Part shown: positions 1 through 12,000 of the stretch, piece after piece | Position numbering within the stretch: the stretch's first letter is position 1 | Layout of the letters: each line of letters opens with the position of its first letter | DNA from: Siphonodentalium dalli | Taxonomy: Eukaryota; Mollusca; Scaphopoda; Gadilida; Siphonodentaliidae | Length of the DNA: 64,000 nt | Direction: 5' to 3' | NCBI GenBank assembly: GCA_032622095.1 | Contig: CP136062.1 | Location: forward strand, 157,290,875-157,354,874 | Program-made: the position numbers and the translations under genes | Notes under the pieces: generated by a model | Seen by the model: only the letters and a program-made list of their open reading frames with translations | Database searches by the model: none | Told to the model about the DNA's origin: nothing

Positions 1-261
1 ACGTCAGAAGTGTTCTCTTCCTGCGGAATTTTAAATGTGTGCCCTGTTTGCGGATACATATATAGAGCGTCTGTGTTCAAATGCGTTCAGACGCTCCGAT
101 TGGTCTGTTGTAACTTCATAATCACGGATATGCGTGGTCTACACCAGCCTCGTTTGCACCAATTGGTTAGCAACTTCAGAACCCCTTTAAACTTTGTTGT
201 CCACATAATCATTGTAATTACAATCCTAAACATATATTACAAACATTATTTTATTAATTAG
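1..261. other. unassigned AT-rich sequence at left edge
   Basis: No coding potential is supported. The open stretch on the + strand looks random in composition and no splice-consistent exon was found. Confidence 0.4.
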
Positions 262-780
262 CCGTGTTGCAGCATAGAACCAATAGATTTAAGTGTGAAC
301 CTGTGTTTTCTTAATTCTTTAATTTATTTGCAGTTTAGCACCATAGCACCGCTAGAATCGATTTTGAAACACTCTTAATTCTTTCATTAATTAAAGCAGC
401 ATATCACTGAACCTCTCTTTTCTTAATTATTTCAATAATTGGCAGTATGGCATTATTATCGAATTTGAAACTCTCTTTTCAGTTTAGCAATATAGCACCG
501 CTAACGTCGAGTTTGAAAATTTCGTTTCTTAATTGGTTAGCAGTTGAGTCTCATAGGCCCGCTAGAATCCAGTTTGAAACCACGTTCTTTATTATGTCAT
601 TATTTAGTAGCTCCGCTAAGATGGCATTTGAACCTCTATTTTTTAACTCTGTTGTTGATTAGAAATTAGCATCACAGCACAGTTAGAATCGAGTTTGAAA
701 AGCGATTTCTTAATTCTTTCACTAATAACAGTTTAGCAGCATAGCACCGCTAGAATCGATTTGAAACTCTGTTTCTTAAT
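262..780. repeat. degenerate tandem repeat, roughly 60-70 bp units
   Basis: A motif resembling AGCACCGCTAGAATCGA, followed by TTTGAAA and then TTTCTTAATTCTTTCA, recurs about eight times with substitutions and small indels. The short open frames over it are translations of the repeat, not genes. Confidence 0.7.
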
Positions 781-852
781 TCTTTCATTCATTATCACAA
801 AGGACCTATATATGACTACCGAAACAAAATTGACCACGTTTCGTGCCATATA

Positions 853-985
853 TGAAAATTTAATTGTGGGGTGCAGCGCACAAGTCGTCCTTAAATTGAA
901 ATCACCCCACAAGTATGTCCATTCGTGGGGCTCGTCGTCCGTACTTGCGCATATCCTCTCGTTAAGTTCTAAAAGTGTGTGTTGC
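853..985 (+). repeat. local direct repeat, copy 1
   Basis: This block contains GTGGGGTGCAGCGCACAAGT and a later CCATTCGTGGGGCTCGTCGT. It is repeated about 370 bp downstream at 1223-1352 with diverged sequence. The start of the motif recurs a third time near 1843-1890. Probably an unnamed interspersed repeat. Confidence 0.6.
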
Positions 986-1222
986 AATGTGACCCTACTT
1001 CATTTGTAGCAGTGTTGTGACAGAAAAATCCATGATATTTCTCGAAGGATTCCCATTAATTTATCTACAGGGATGTTGAGATAATAAGTTCAACAAGCAG
1101 CTGTATACTGAACGTATTCTTTAATCCCTACAAATGAATGAATGCACACCAAGTAACAACTTCTCAGCTACTATCCATTTATCAAAGGGTTAAACCAGAT
1201 GCTTTTTAATATTGGCATTTTC

Positions 1223-1352
1223 GAAGAATTTACTTGTAGGGTGCAGCTCATAAGTCGTCCGAACAATATAAAGCACCCAACAAAGTATCCATTCGTGAGG
1301 CTCACCGTCCGTATATATGCATTGCTCAGCGTTATAAAAGCACTGTGCTCTT
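1223..1352 (+). repeat. local direct repeat, copy 2
   Basis: Diverged copy of 853-985, with GTAGGGTGCAGCTCATAAGT and CCATTCGTGAGGCTCACCGT in the same order and spacing. Confidence 0.6.
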
Positions 1353-1896
1353 TATCGTGGATCATGTTCGTCTGGTCTCAGGTACAAAACTGTATAATCT
1401 CACCATTAAATATTGTCAGTTTGTTTACCAACCATTAATATGCGATGAAATTAAAACAAATGAAGAAACACAAAAGTAACACACTACTTTTCAGCTAAAA
1501 ATCTATTTAGAATTTTTTTCTTTCAACACATTTCAGACAGCAATCTCAACCCTTTGGCATTACGTTCACCTCATTTACTTTCACAACACGGAATAGTTAT
1601 CAAATAAATAAGAAAATGTAATGTCGAAATTCTGACATCAGAAAAAACCAACAATTACATAATTTACAGGACGCCACTGCACATGCGCATATCAATATTT
1701 AATTTGTAAAGTCACGTGATAGTCTCACAATATAAAAAATAAATCTAATTACGGAAGGACAATTAAAATAAATAACTGACCGAAATTATGCGGTGTGAAA
1801 ATGTTCGGCTACTGGTGGGTTGATTGTCAAAATTTGAAATTTTGTGAATGAATTTGTGGGGTGCATTACACAAGTAATACCGTGTTCCAAGCCCCC

Positions 1897-2107
1897 CCCC
1901 AAGGTTGGACAATTTCCAACGGATGGCCATTTCAGTCCATATTTTGTAAGAACTTATGCTAATATTGATCCAAAAGCAATAATTTGTTTGAAAATAAAAC
2001 AACAAGAACATTTTCAACCTAGTGTTGGTGTGAAATTTCCAACTAATGGTGTGTTCGGTATGAAATTTCCAACTGTTGAACATTTTGAACAAAGTTGGGG
2101 GAGGGGT
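1897..2107 (+). repeat. dispersed repeat related to 46549-46790
   Basis: The block with TTTTCAACCTAGTGTTGGTG, GTGAAATTTCCAACTAAT and ATGAAATTTCCAACTGTTGA and a terminal G-rich run matches 46549-46790 in order and spacing. It looks like one end of an unclassified interspersed element and lies upstream of transglutaminase gene A. Confidence 0.7.
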
Positions 2108-2159
2108 GAGACACACAACCCCCTATCGCCACGCCCCTGCACAAGGGCAATGTAATATA

Positions 2160-2920
2160 TCATTTTGTTTAGAAACTGCATGTGGTTATTGTTTGCGTTC
2201 TTATTTCTTGCAATAAAACGGGAACACGCAGGCTATTATTGTTACTACGGTGTTTTGATGTGAGCAAAACCAGAATTTTGAACTTTTCCCAAATGACATT
2301 GACCTTTAAGTGTGACATTGACCTATAAAAATAACAGGTGACGACACATTATGTAGGACATTCACCTATATGTATATGCATATGAACTATTCTTACCCAG
2401 ATCAATTATATTCTTAGATATAACCCTTTTTCCAATCTGTTCACAAAAATAGTATATGTCCGTTGCCATGGCAACAATAATATCTACATTTTCTTACCAT
2501 TTTTGCTCACTACAGCAATAATACTAATGGACTAATAATAATGGCTAATAATAATGGACAATCCATAAGCTTTCCAACGGTATATAACAATCCTTTGATT
2601 TCGGCCAAATTCACAGAATTGAAGCCTGGGGCTACTCTAGTGAATAGGTGTTTACCCAGCTAGTTTAACACCAGATGATCCTGACAACGTAAAAAAACAC
2701 ATACGTCATGTGTTTATTTTTTCAAATATCTGCTGAGGTGTACGACAGGGCATCAGTTTTAATTTGTTGGATATTTATTATGTACAAATCAACTAAAACA
2801 AAAATTCATCTTTTAATGTGTCAAGTGAAGGCCATTCCTCGGCTACCTTCACCTGCATTCGCTCACCGACTCTGAAACCCATTTAGCTTCCTGGTTTAAT
2901 TTAGGTTTCCATGTAATGTA
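2160..2920. other. upstream region of transglutaminase A, no feature resolved
   Basis: AT-rich sequence. It should contain the promoter, 5' UTR exon and first intron of gene A, because the first coding exon begins directly after a splice acceptor. I could not locate the upstream non-coding exon or a convincing TATA/initiator. Confidence 0.3.
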
Positions 2921-2929
2921 TTTCAGACA

Positions 2930-3077
2930 ATGCCATACAGAAGTTACAGAAGCCATATGAATTTCAGAGGGCGGTGGTCTGCTATCACGGACGTATATGG
3001 GATGCGTTCGCGCACGGAGGCTGTGATGAGACACTATGGGTTCACTAGAGTTGACGTCGCACCTAATTCATCTATCG
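2930..3077 (+). CDS. transglutaminase A, coding exon 1 (N-terminal tail)
   Basis: An acceptor TATTTCAG ends at 2926 and is followed by ACA-ATG. Gene B has the same arrangement (TATTTCAGACAATGCCAT), which supports this start. The exon encodes [16 protein letters not shown]... and ends ATC G at the only phase-1 GT in reach. It encodes 49 residues, Arg/Tyr-rich, and diverges strongly from gene B. The donor GTTGGTTA is weak, so the 3' end is less certain than the start. Confidence 0.65.
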
Positions 3078-6000
3078 GTTGGTTACCAAGCATGCTAGTT
3101 AGTCATCTTAACCCTTTCATGGCTGAAGCTTCCTGAAATGTTGCGAAAAACCGGGTGCCAATGCATGTTCTTATATATGCAAGTCTCACATATAAGGAGC
3201 ATCGCATATATGAGAATGCATTGGCATAACAATATTTACATTGACCTTGTATATATGTGTATATGTGAGGCTCCATGTGAGAGATTCGCATATATAAGAG
3301 AATTCACTGGCACATGATATGTAATGCTGCACGAGCGTAGTTCCCGTCATGCAAGGGTTAACAACCCTAGTTAAGTGGTCTTGCCAACATTTCATGAAGT
3401 TATGATGCTGGTGGGTCACGAAGCGGAGGGAACTACTTCACTCGCGAGACCCGAGTGTCATCATTATATTGTATCGTACAATGTTCAAGTACTTGTTATT
3501 ATCTCGATCATTTCGCGATTGACTCTGACCTGTTCGAACAAACAACTGAAAGGGATAGTTGATTTACAACGTGTCAAAGATCAAATTGAAAGGTTCCAGT
3601 GTTCAAGCACCCAATCTCTATATTAAACTGGCATGTAAACACAACCACAAATAACATTTGATTCTTGGTTTGCTTATCATTAAATAAAGAAAACGATTAA
3701 TAATAAATTATTGAGCGAAAGCGACAACCTGGCGAACTAGAATATTACAGCGAAACTGTGGAACGCACTGGACAGGTCGGAATTATTTAATCCTCACTCA
3801 TTACACCAAAATTGACAAAATAACGGATATATTCAGAAATGAAAGCAATAATACAAACACCTAAAGAACGTTTTTAAAGATCGTTTTTTTTTTTCAGCAG
3901 AAGTGATTTACTAAATTTTACCCATGTATGTCCTGTTTCGCCAGCATTTTACGTAAGTAAAGTAGGGTATTCCATGCATTTACTTGCATGGAATTTACAG
4001 GGATATGACCTTTTCATGGATTTACTTGGATTTTACCAGAAGTTACCATTGTTAACCTGACTTTACCATGGTTCACTAGGAATTTTACAATGGTATGTCG
4101 ATTTTGCATGGCGTTTATGTGGATTTTACCAGAGTATATCACTGTTAACCTGACTTTACCATGATTTACTTGGATTTTTACAATGGTATGTCGTTTTTTG
4201 CATGGCGTTCATATGGCTTTTGCCAGAGTATATCATTGTTAACCTGACCTTAGCATGGTTTACTTGGAATATTACAATGGTATATCGTTTTCGCATGGCG
4301 TTTATATGGCTTTTACCAGAGTATATCATTGTTAACCTGACCTTATCATGATTAATTTTGAATTTTACAATACTAAGTCGTTTTTGCATGCAGTCTATAT
4401 GGCTTTTTCCAGAGTATATAATTGTTAAAATGACATTACCATGATTTACTTGGAAATTACAAGGAGACGTCCATTTTGCATGCCGTTGATATGGCTTTTG
4501 CCAGAGTATATGATTGTTAACCTGACCTTACCATGTATCATTGGAATTGTACAATGGTATGTCGTTTTTGCATGGCATTTATATTGCTTTCAACAGAGTA
4601 TATCATTGTTAACCTGACCTTACCATGATTTACTTGGAATGTACAATGGTACGTCCATTTTTGCATGGCGTTTATATGGCTTTTACCAGAGTATATCATT
4701 GTTAACCTAGCATGGTGTTGCGTCAGTGTTTATATTTGAAGTGTTACTGGGACCGGGCGGTCAGTAGATAACTTTGCTGCCCCGCCCCTGTCAGTTCGGG
4801 TATTACAGTTTGTATATATCCCCGGCCAGTCGTATAACCTGCATGGTTAACTAGTGGCATCAGCCTTATAAAACAGTCTGGTAAAAGACCGGTAAACCAT
4901 GTATTACCAGGCTTTACTCTAGTAAAATCTGGTAAAGTGAGGTTACAAAAAAAACTCTGATAAAAGCCCCGTGGACATGGTTTACAAGCTCTACTTTGAT
5001 AAAGTTAGGTTTACATGTGCAATGGTATACTCTGGTAAAAGCCATCCACAAGCCATGTAAAATCGACATACCATTGTGAATTCCAAGTATATCATGGTAA
5101 GGTCAGGTTAACAATGATATACTCTGGTAAAAGCCACATAAACACCGTATAAAAAAGACATACCATGGTAAAATTCCTAGTGAATCATGTTGAAGTCAGG
5201 TTAACAATGGTAACCTCTGGTAAAAGCCAAGTAAACCCACGAAAAAGACATGCCCCTGTAAATTCCATGCAAGTAAAGGCACGGAATACCCCACTTTAAT
5301 TACGTAAAATGCTGGCGAAACAGGACATACAAGGGTAAAAACCCATGTATTAAATCACTTCTTCTGGAAAAAAGATCTTTAAAAACGCTCTTTAAGTGTT
5401 TGTAATATTGTGTTTATGTATGAATACATCCGTTATTTTGTCAATATAGATTTCTTCAAGAAAAAAAAGCGCTCGTAAAAACGCTTAACTTCAAAAGTAG
5501 TCAGTTACTACAAAACGTGGCGCTATACAACCATGCTGGTTTTTAAATGGGTTGGTTCCAGTCAGAGATGGATTTTGTGAATAAGTTAGTTCAACATTCT
5601 CTAGTATTATTGTTATGTGGCAGCTGATAACACATATCATTTTATTTCGAATGAGATGACGTAATGCCATAAAATAATATACACGTGATACAAGTGGAAT
5701 GATATGTTGAATCGTAGTCCTATTTCCAGAATAAAATCTGGTATGTTGCCCTGTTGCAGTCCACACTTACACCGATCCTACTAAAGATATTACAACCAGG
5801 GACACGAATTTAGGTGGGTTTGGTATTTGTATATTTAAGTCCAAAACGGAAACAACTGCAATGTGGAGTCCAACCAATCTCAAAATTGCTGTTACATGTT
5901 GGTTAATGTTTTGTGTGTAATGGTAATACAGCGGGATTTGTCAACGTATAATGTAAGTGGGTGCATCATTCCTTTACTTGGAATTTACAAGCTTATGTCC

Positions 6001-9000
6001 TTTTACATGGACTTTACAAGAGTATAATATTGTCTCTAACTTTACCATATTTTACCAGAGTAGAGCCATGTAAACCATGGTTTACCTGACATTACACAGA
6101 TATGAGCGATAACTCTATTTCACAATTGCACATTTCTCAGCTGAGGTGTTGTCTGTCTCTTTTGTGAGAATAAAATCATATTTTATCAATCAGTGGACAA
6201 CACTTGTACACGGTGTCATACTTAACAGAATGGGACAATCAATATTCTAACTAGCATAGGCTAAATCCGGAAGAGTTTAACAACTTATGCAATCATATGT
6301 GTGATACATATGGCCTCCAATCTGTTATCTCAAATGTTAAGGCTTCTAAATGCGCACCTCGGTACTGTCGTGGTAACTCTACCCTAATAAATATCGAGGT
6401 AAATTGCCATGGTAGAACTATTCTGTAGAATCACACATGCATACTTACATCCCGGTAAAATACCTTGTTGAAATACATTGGTGGGAACATTGTACTAGAG
6501 TAAATACATGGGCGGGTCTACATGTGTGCGTATAATATGGTGACCATTCATTAGATGAATTTGACCAGAGTAAAATTATCTGGTGCCTATCACCCTGTGA
6601 GAATACCACAGATTACCAAAGTGTCTTTACCATGGTTTACCAGGGTGGTTTTTTTTATAAGGGCAACGACGGCATACATCTTTTTTCAGATCTAAATAGA
6701 GAATCTGGTCTGATGGTTGAACATGTTTCAGAAGATACGGAAACTGTTCTCAAAGTTCAACATGTTGACTTCTCGATCGAACAAAACACGAATGACCACA
6801 ACACAGACCAGTACGACATTGTGTCCGCTGAGGAAGTGGTGCACCAGCTGGTTATACGAAGAGGAAAAGCATTCACTATAGATGTAGTATTCAACCGACA
6901 TTTCAACCAGGAAATAGATGACCTCAAACTAGTTTTTATGACAGGTAATTCAATGTGTGTATTATATGCGGCTGGAAAGCCTCGATGAACGTGAACAATT
7001 ATCCAAGGATAAAGGTACGTTCACACACAAGCACATTTGAAGGCATTTCGATACCAAAAAAGCAAGAAAGTATCACAACAGCTAACCACCTCAGAAATAA
7101 CACTATGTGGTTCCACCCGTTACGATGCTTCCGATATTTGCCTGTAAATTTCTTTAATATCTCGCAAGGATAAATCATACAATTAGTTGAAGGTAACTTC
7201 TAGTAACACCGTTATATGAGGAACTACATACATTTTACTTCTCATAGCTGTCGTCAGCTTTGACTAAAATGCATGTTATATGCATGTTGCCGTTCATATG
7301 CTGGTGTTCTATGACGACCCGCATGCATAAAATACAAAGAAAACATTCCAGTGTATCAACTTACCATAAAGCAAGACATACTTACATCTTTAAATTGTTT
7401 AAACGCTTAGAAATAAAAATTTGACACATGCTGTCGTGTGCTGTCAAGGGATTCATCGTGCCAATCGCCAACGTATCTACAATATACCAATTCAGTTTAA
7501 CCTTACAGTCAAATGGTTGATACATGTATAGCCTTGAAATCTATATTTCACATCTTCCTTAAATATCCCAATAGATATAGATAGTTTTATGCTCGTCCTA
7601 ATTGGTAATCCATAGACACCTACGCTGAAAGATGTTATTCGACATAATGCAAACTCAACTTGTTTTCTCACCATGTACAAACGTTTCTGTTACCGCCTTC
7701 TTGTCATTTTATAATAATGTATTGTCACTATTGTACGGAAGAGGGGCTATCTAGGTTGAAATAAATTGTGCCCCCATCCCTTTTGTATATTTTTATACGA
7801 ATAAAATATGTTTAAAGTAAAAAAAGTAAAGGACGTATGCTGATTTAACCCTTCCATGACCGGAGCTTCCTGAAATTTGGCACACAAAAACCTATGCCAA
7901 TGAATTATCTTATATACGCGAAAACGCCGACCTAACAATATTTACCTTGGCTTTTGTTATACACTGGCACTAGATCCATCATGAACCTCACGAAAGGGTT
8001 AAGTGCTCTAGCTTTTCAATGAATTCACTAGTATGAACAAGTAGCGTCATATCTGGAAGAATTAGTTTTTTTAAGAAAACAAAATGCCGTGTCAATCTAT
8101 GAACATGTCATATCTGCGCCTTATTAAATCATATGATATCCAAATTGGCAGCTCGCAACTTCATGCGTAAGTATTTAATTTAACGCAGCGACTGTCGTTG
8201 AAGGAATTATTGCCGTTAGCGTATCGGTACAATGTCGTGCTGAATTGAGGAGTGTTTGTTTTTCGTTGTGCGTACAGTTCATACTTTGTACGTTGGGTGT
8301 GGGTAGAATTGTTTCCGGTCATACTGATATTGTTGAATGCTGCCTTGTTTAACTGGCCCATATACCGCTGAATAAAGGCTGCCGGTGGGATTCTGTTTCA
8401 GCTAGAACATAATAAAACTATGTAAACTTTTTGATGATGTATGCAAACATTTTGGATGGCTAATGGTGTATATTACATTGATGAATTCAGAAGTCAGTCG
8501 TGATGTTAATTGGATGGTGACAATTAACAATTGAGGTACATTATGAGGGTTCAGTGTTAATGTGTATCACTTAATTACACCGAAGTATTTACACGTTGCC
8601 TCTATAAGATAATGCATGGTTCACAATTGAAAACATATACTGATAGATACATCAGCTACAGTTGTATTCTTGGGGATATGTACAAATGCGGGCACAAGTT
8701 CTTGGCAACTTTGCAAGCAACTCGCCGCAAAGGGTTGTAGTGTGCTATGGTATGGATGGCAAATGACTTAGAAATGCACATGTCCAACATAGTACTATAC
8801 ATGCATTGAGATTTATATATATCCTTAAATACGCCTGATATTTCCCAGATATAACATAACACGCCCCTGCTCCAGGTAGACAATTCTTCTCAGGAGGGGA
8901 TGCAGATGGAATTATATTTAGTTACACTCCACCCCTACGGAGAACCTATAAACTATTCATGGGGATATGTTCAGACGCTGGCAAATGTAATTTGCCACTT

Positions 9001-12000
9001 TGTAAGCAATACATTGCTAAGGGTTGTAGTGTACTACATGTTATAAACCGCAACAATACTTTTAAATGCACCACGTCCAATATTAGGAAGTCCCTGTTAC
9101 AGGTAGAAAAGTCAACTCAGTATGAGATGAATATGGATTTATGTAGCACGGAAGTGAACATATCGTCGTCTGTAATGAGTGCAGAAGTTAATTGGACACC
9201 CCCTCCAACGGAGAACATAGCGGCTATATATCCTTTTCATGGGGTTATGTTCAAACGCAACGCAGGCAAATGTCCTTTGCAACTTTGCAAGCAATTCATG
9301 TCCAAGTGCTGCAGTATTTATATAGGATATGAAAGGCAAAATACCTTAAAATGCACACGACAAACAGACTAGTATACATACAGTGAGAGTTATGCATCTC
9401 ATAAAGTACACCAGCCATTTACTTCTTATCAGCACATCCCGGTTCCAGATAAATGATATCCTATTTCATTGACAGGTGACAAACCACTGGCGAGTAAGGG
9501 GACGCATGTAGATCTCGTAGTGTCCGATACGGACGAGGAACGGGAATGGGGCGCCAAGATTGTCAAGAATGACGGAGAAACGTTAACTGTCTCCATAACA
9601 ACACCGCCCACGTGTTTCGTTGGCAAATGGAGGTTCAAGGTGGACGTTATCCGGAAAGGAGAAAGCGATGTGGAAATATTCAGATATAATCATCGTGAGC
9701 CGATATACGTCATCTTCAATCCTTGGTGCAAAGGTTTATATTTATGATTTGTTCAAACCTTGCGGATGAGTATCAAACAGGGTACTGCTATGTGCATTAT
9801 AATTCAATACACATAACACTTTTACCGGCTTTTGTCACGTGCCTACTTTTTGGATTCTACTTTTCGTGAATTAATTTACTGATGAATTATGAAAAGCAAA
9901 CACGGATCAATAAATGGTGGGTTCCGCAGATAACTTGCTGATAACAATGTTGACAGAACTGTCCAAACATTGAAGATGGAAACACTATGACTTAGTTACT
10001 ATTGCTGACATAAAATATAGCAAGTTGATACATTTCCTACTCAATATATCCATAATAAAGAAATGAATAAACAACAGCCTAAATATGCTCTCTTGGTGAC
10101 GTGTGTAATTTAATCTAAACAGTTTGGGGGTTTTGACTGGTAAATCTAAAACTAATGTTAGCAGCTTTCGATCAATCTGAACCCATGCTTTAGCGACAAA
10201 TATTCAACTTGAATTACAATTCTGTTTGCAGGTGATCAGACATATTTCCCAGATAAGACAGAAAGTGGCCCGGATGAAGAGCTGCTCGCGGAATACGTCA
10301 TGAATGAGTCGGGTAAACTATACACTGGATCATCGAAGCACATAACTGCACGACCCTGGAACTTTGGACAAGTACGTGCAACTCTCGCCTCGTATAGTTC
10401 AATCATACTCTTTAAACCGATGCATAATAGTAAGAACGGGCGTACGTATTTGTGACGTTACACACAATTTACGATATAACGTGTCGATGAAATTTTCGAT
10501 TGCACCACTTTTGCGAGAACAAAATCACGAGATTTCCGGCAGTGGTTGTGTAAAAGCGCAGAATCGCAATGGACCAACGCGATGAAAAGAAAAGTTGCTA
10601 CTTCACACCTTTCGAGATGTGTTAATGAAGAATTGAAGTAATCATTTATAAACCGGTATTATAAATTAATAGTTTCAAATTATATCAGTTTCGTATGTTA
10701 GCTTAATGAAAACAAGTCAGAACATGTTTCATGACGCCAACACGTTTTTTGTCTCTGCGGACCGGAATCAGGACCAGGTTGTACTTGTAAGTTGCCCACG
10801 TCGTCGCCGCACTACGACCGCTATACAAACACGCTTCAAGTGTTAACACATGTGACGTTCGTGTGTAGGATCTACCCGATCCGCGTCAGTATGACCCCCC
10901 CCCCGCCCTCTCTAGCTAGTCACGTTTCCACTCATAAATACAGTTAGCCAGTATCGGTGAAACTTAGGTCAGAAGAGGGCATGCTTAGTTATATAACCTT
11001 AATTGCAGCGACATTACATATTATACATTGTGTTATGCTAGGTCTTTATGACCAAAGGTCGATGTCGTTTATTGTTGATTGTTGATTGTTTATTAGCAAA
11101 GCCAACAGTTAAGTTGGAACATGCAATAACATATATACATGCTATACACAAGGCACACATAACATATAAGTCATATCAATAACAATACATACACACACAA
11201 TTATATTGTAATCCATGATGCCATTTACATTAAAGTAGTATCCTTTTTAAAGATAGTTTTATAAATATGCTTACTTTTTTAAGAAGGCTAAAATATTCAA
11301 TTGAGAGCAAACGATGAAATTTATTCCTGTTATGGTTCTCCCAGTAATATTTGGGAATGTGGATTTCGCGTAAATCTTGTAACTTTTGGCATAGGATTAT
11401 AAAGTGATATTCGTCGCAAGGACTGTTCTCACATAAAACACACATTAAATTGTTTGCGGAATTTGTGGTTTCTTTTGTCCATCTATTTTTTTCTACTGGT
11501 AATTTATTATTAGATGTTCTGATTTTCAATAGGTAATTAGACAAATGAGATGGCAAATAAACTAAATAGCTACTCATTTTCATGGACTGCTTTATGTCTC
11601 TGTAAAATATGGCGCGCGATGGAGTAGAAGCATTCAGATTTTCAAAGAGGTGGTGCTCATACTGCTTAATCGGTAGCGATTTTATGTTTCTCAACTCTGT
11701 TTTGCTCAGCGCTGATTGGTTTGTCCACACATGTTCCATGTGTAGATCATGTAGAATTCCTTCTACAAAACATACCCAATTCATCTTATTTTGCAGTTTT
11801 GTATCCCTCTCATTTATATATCTGAGTAAAAGAAATATATTCTTGGCTAGCTCTGATCCTTCGTGTGAAACTAGCTTGGACCAGTATGCTAGAGTCCTGT
11901 ATTTTATTTCAATCAATATAGGATATCTACCAAGTTCGGCATAAACCATGTAATTAGGCGTACTAGATTTCATTGAGGTAACTATTTTACAAAATTTCAA

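Noticed and set aside
8959-9372. Cys-rich 137-codon gene inside intron 2
   Set aside because: It spans two copies of an intronic repeat, with no promoter, splice or poly(A) support. Listed as a repeat and as a finding.
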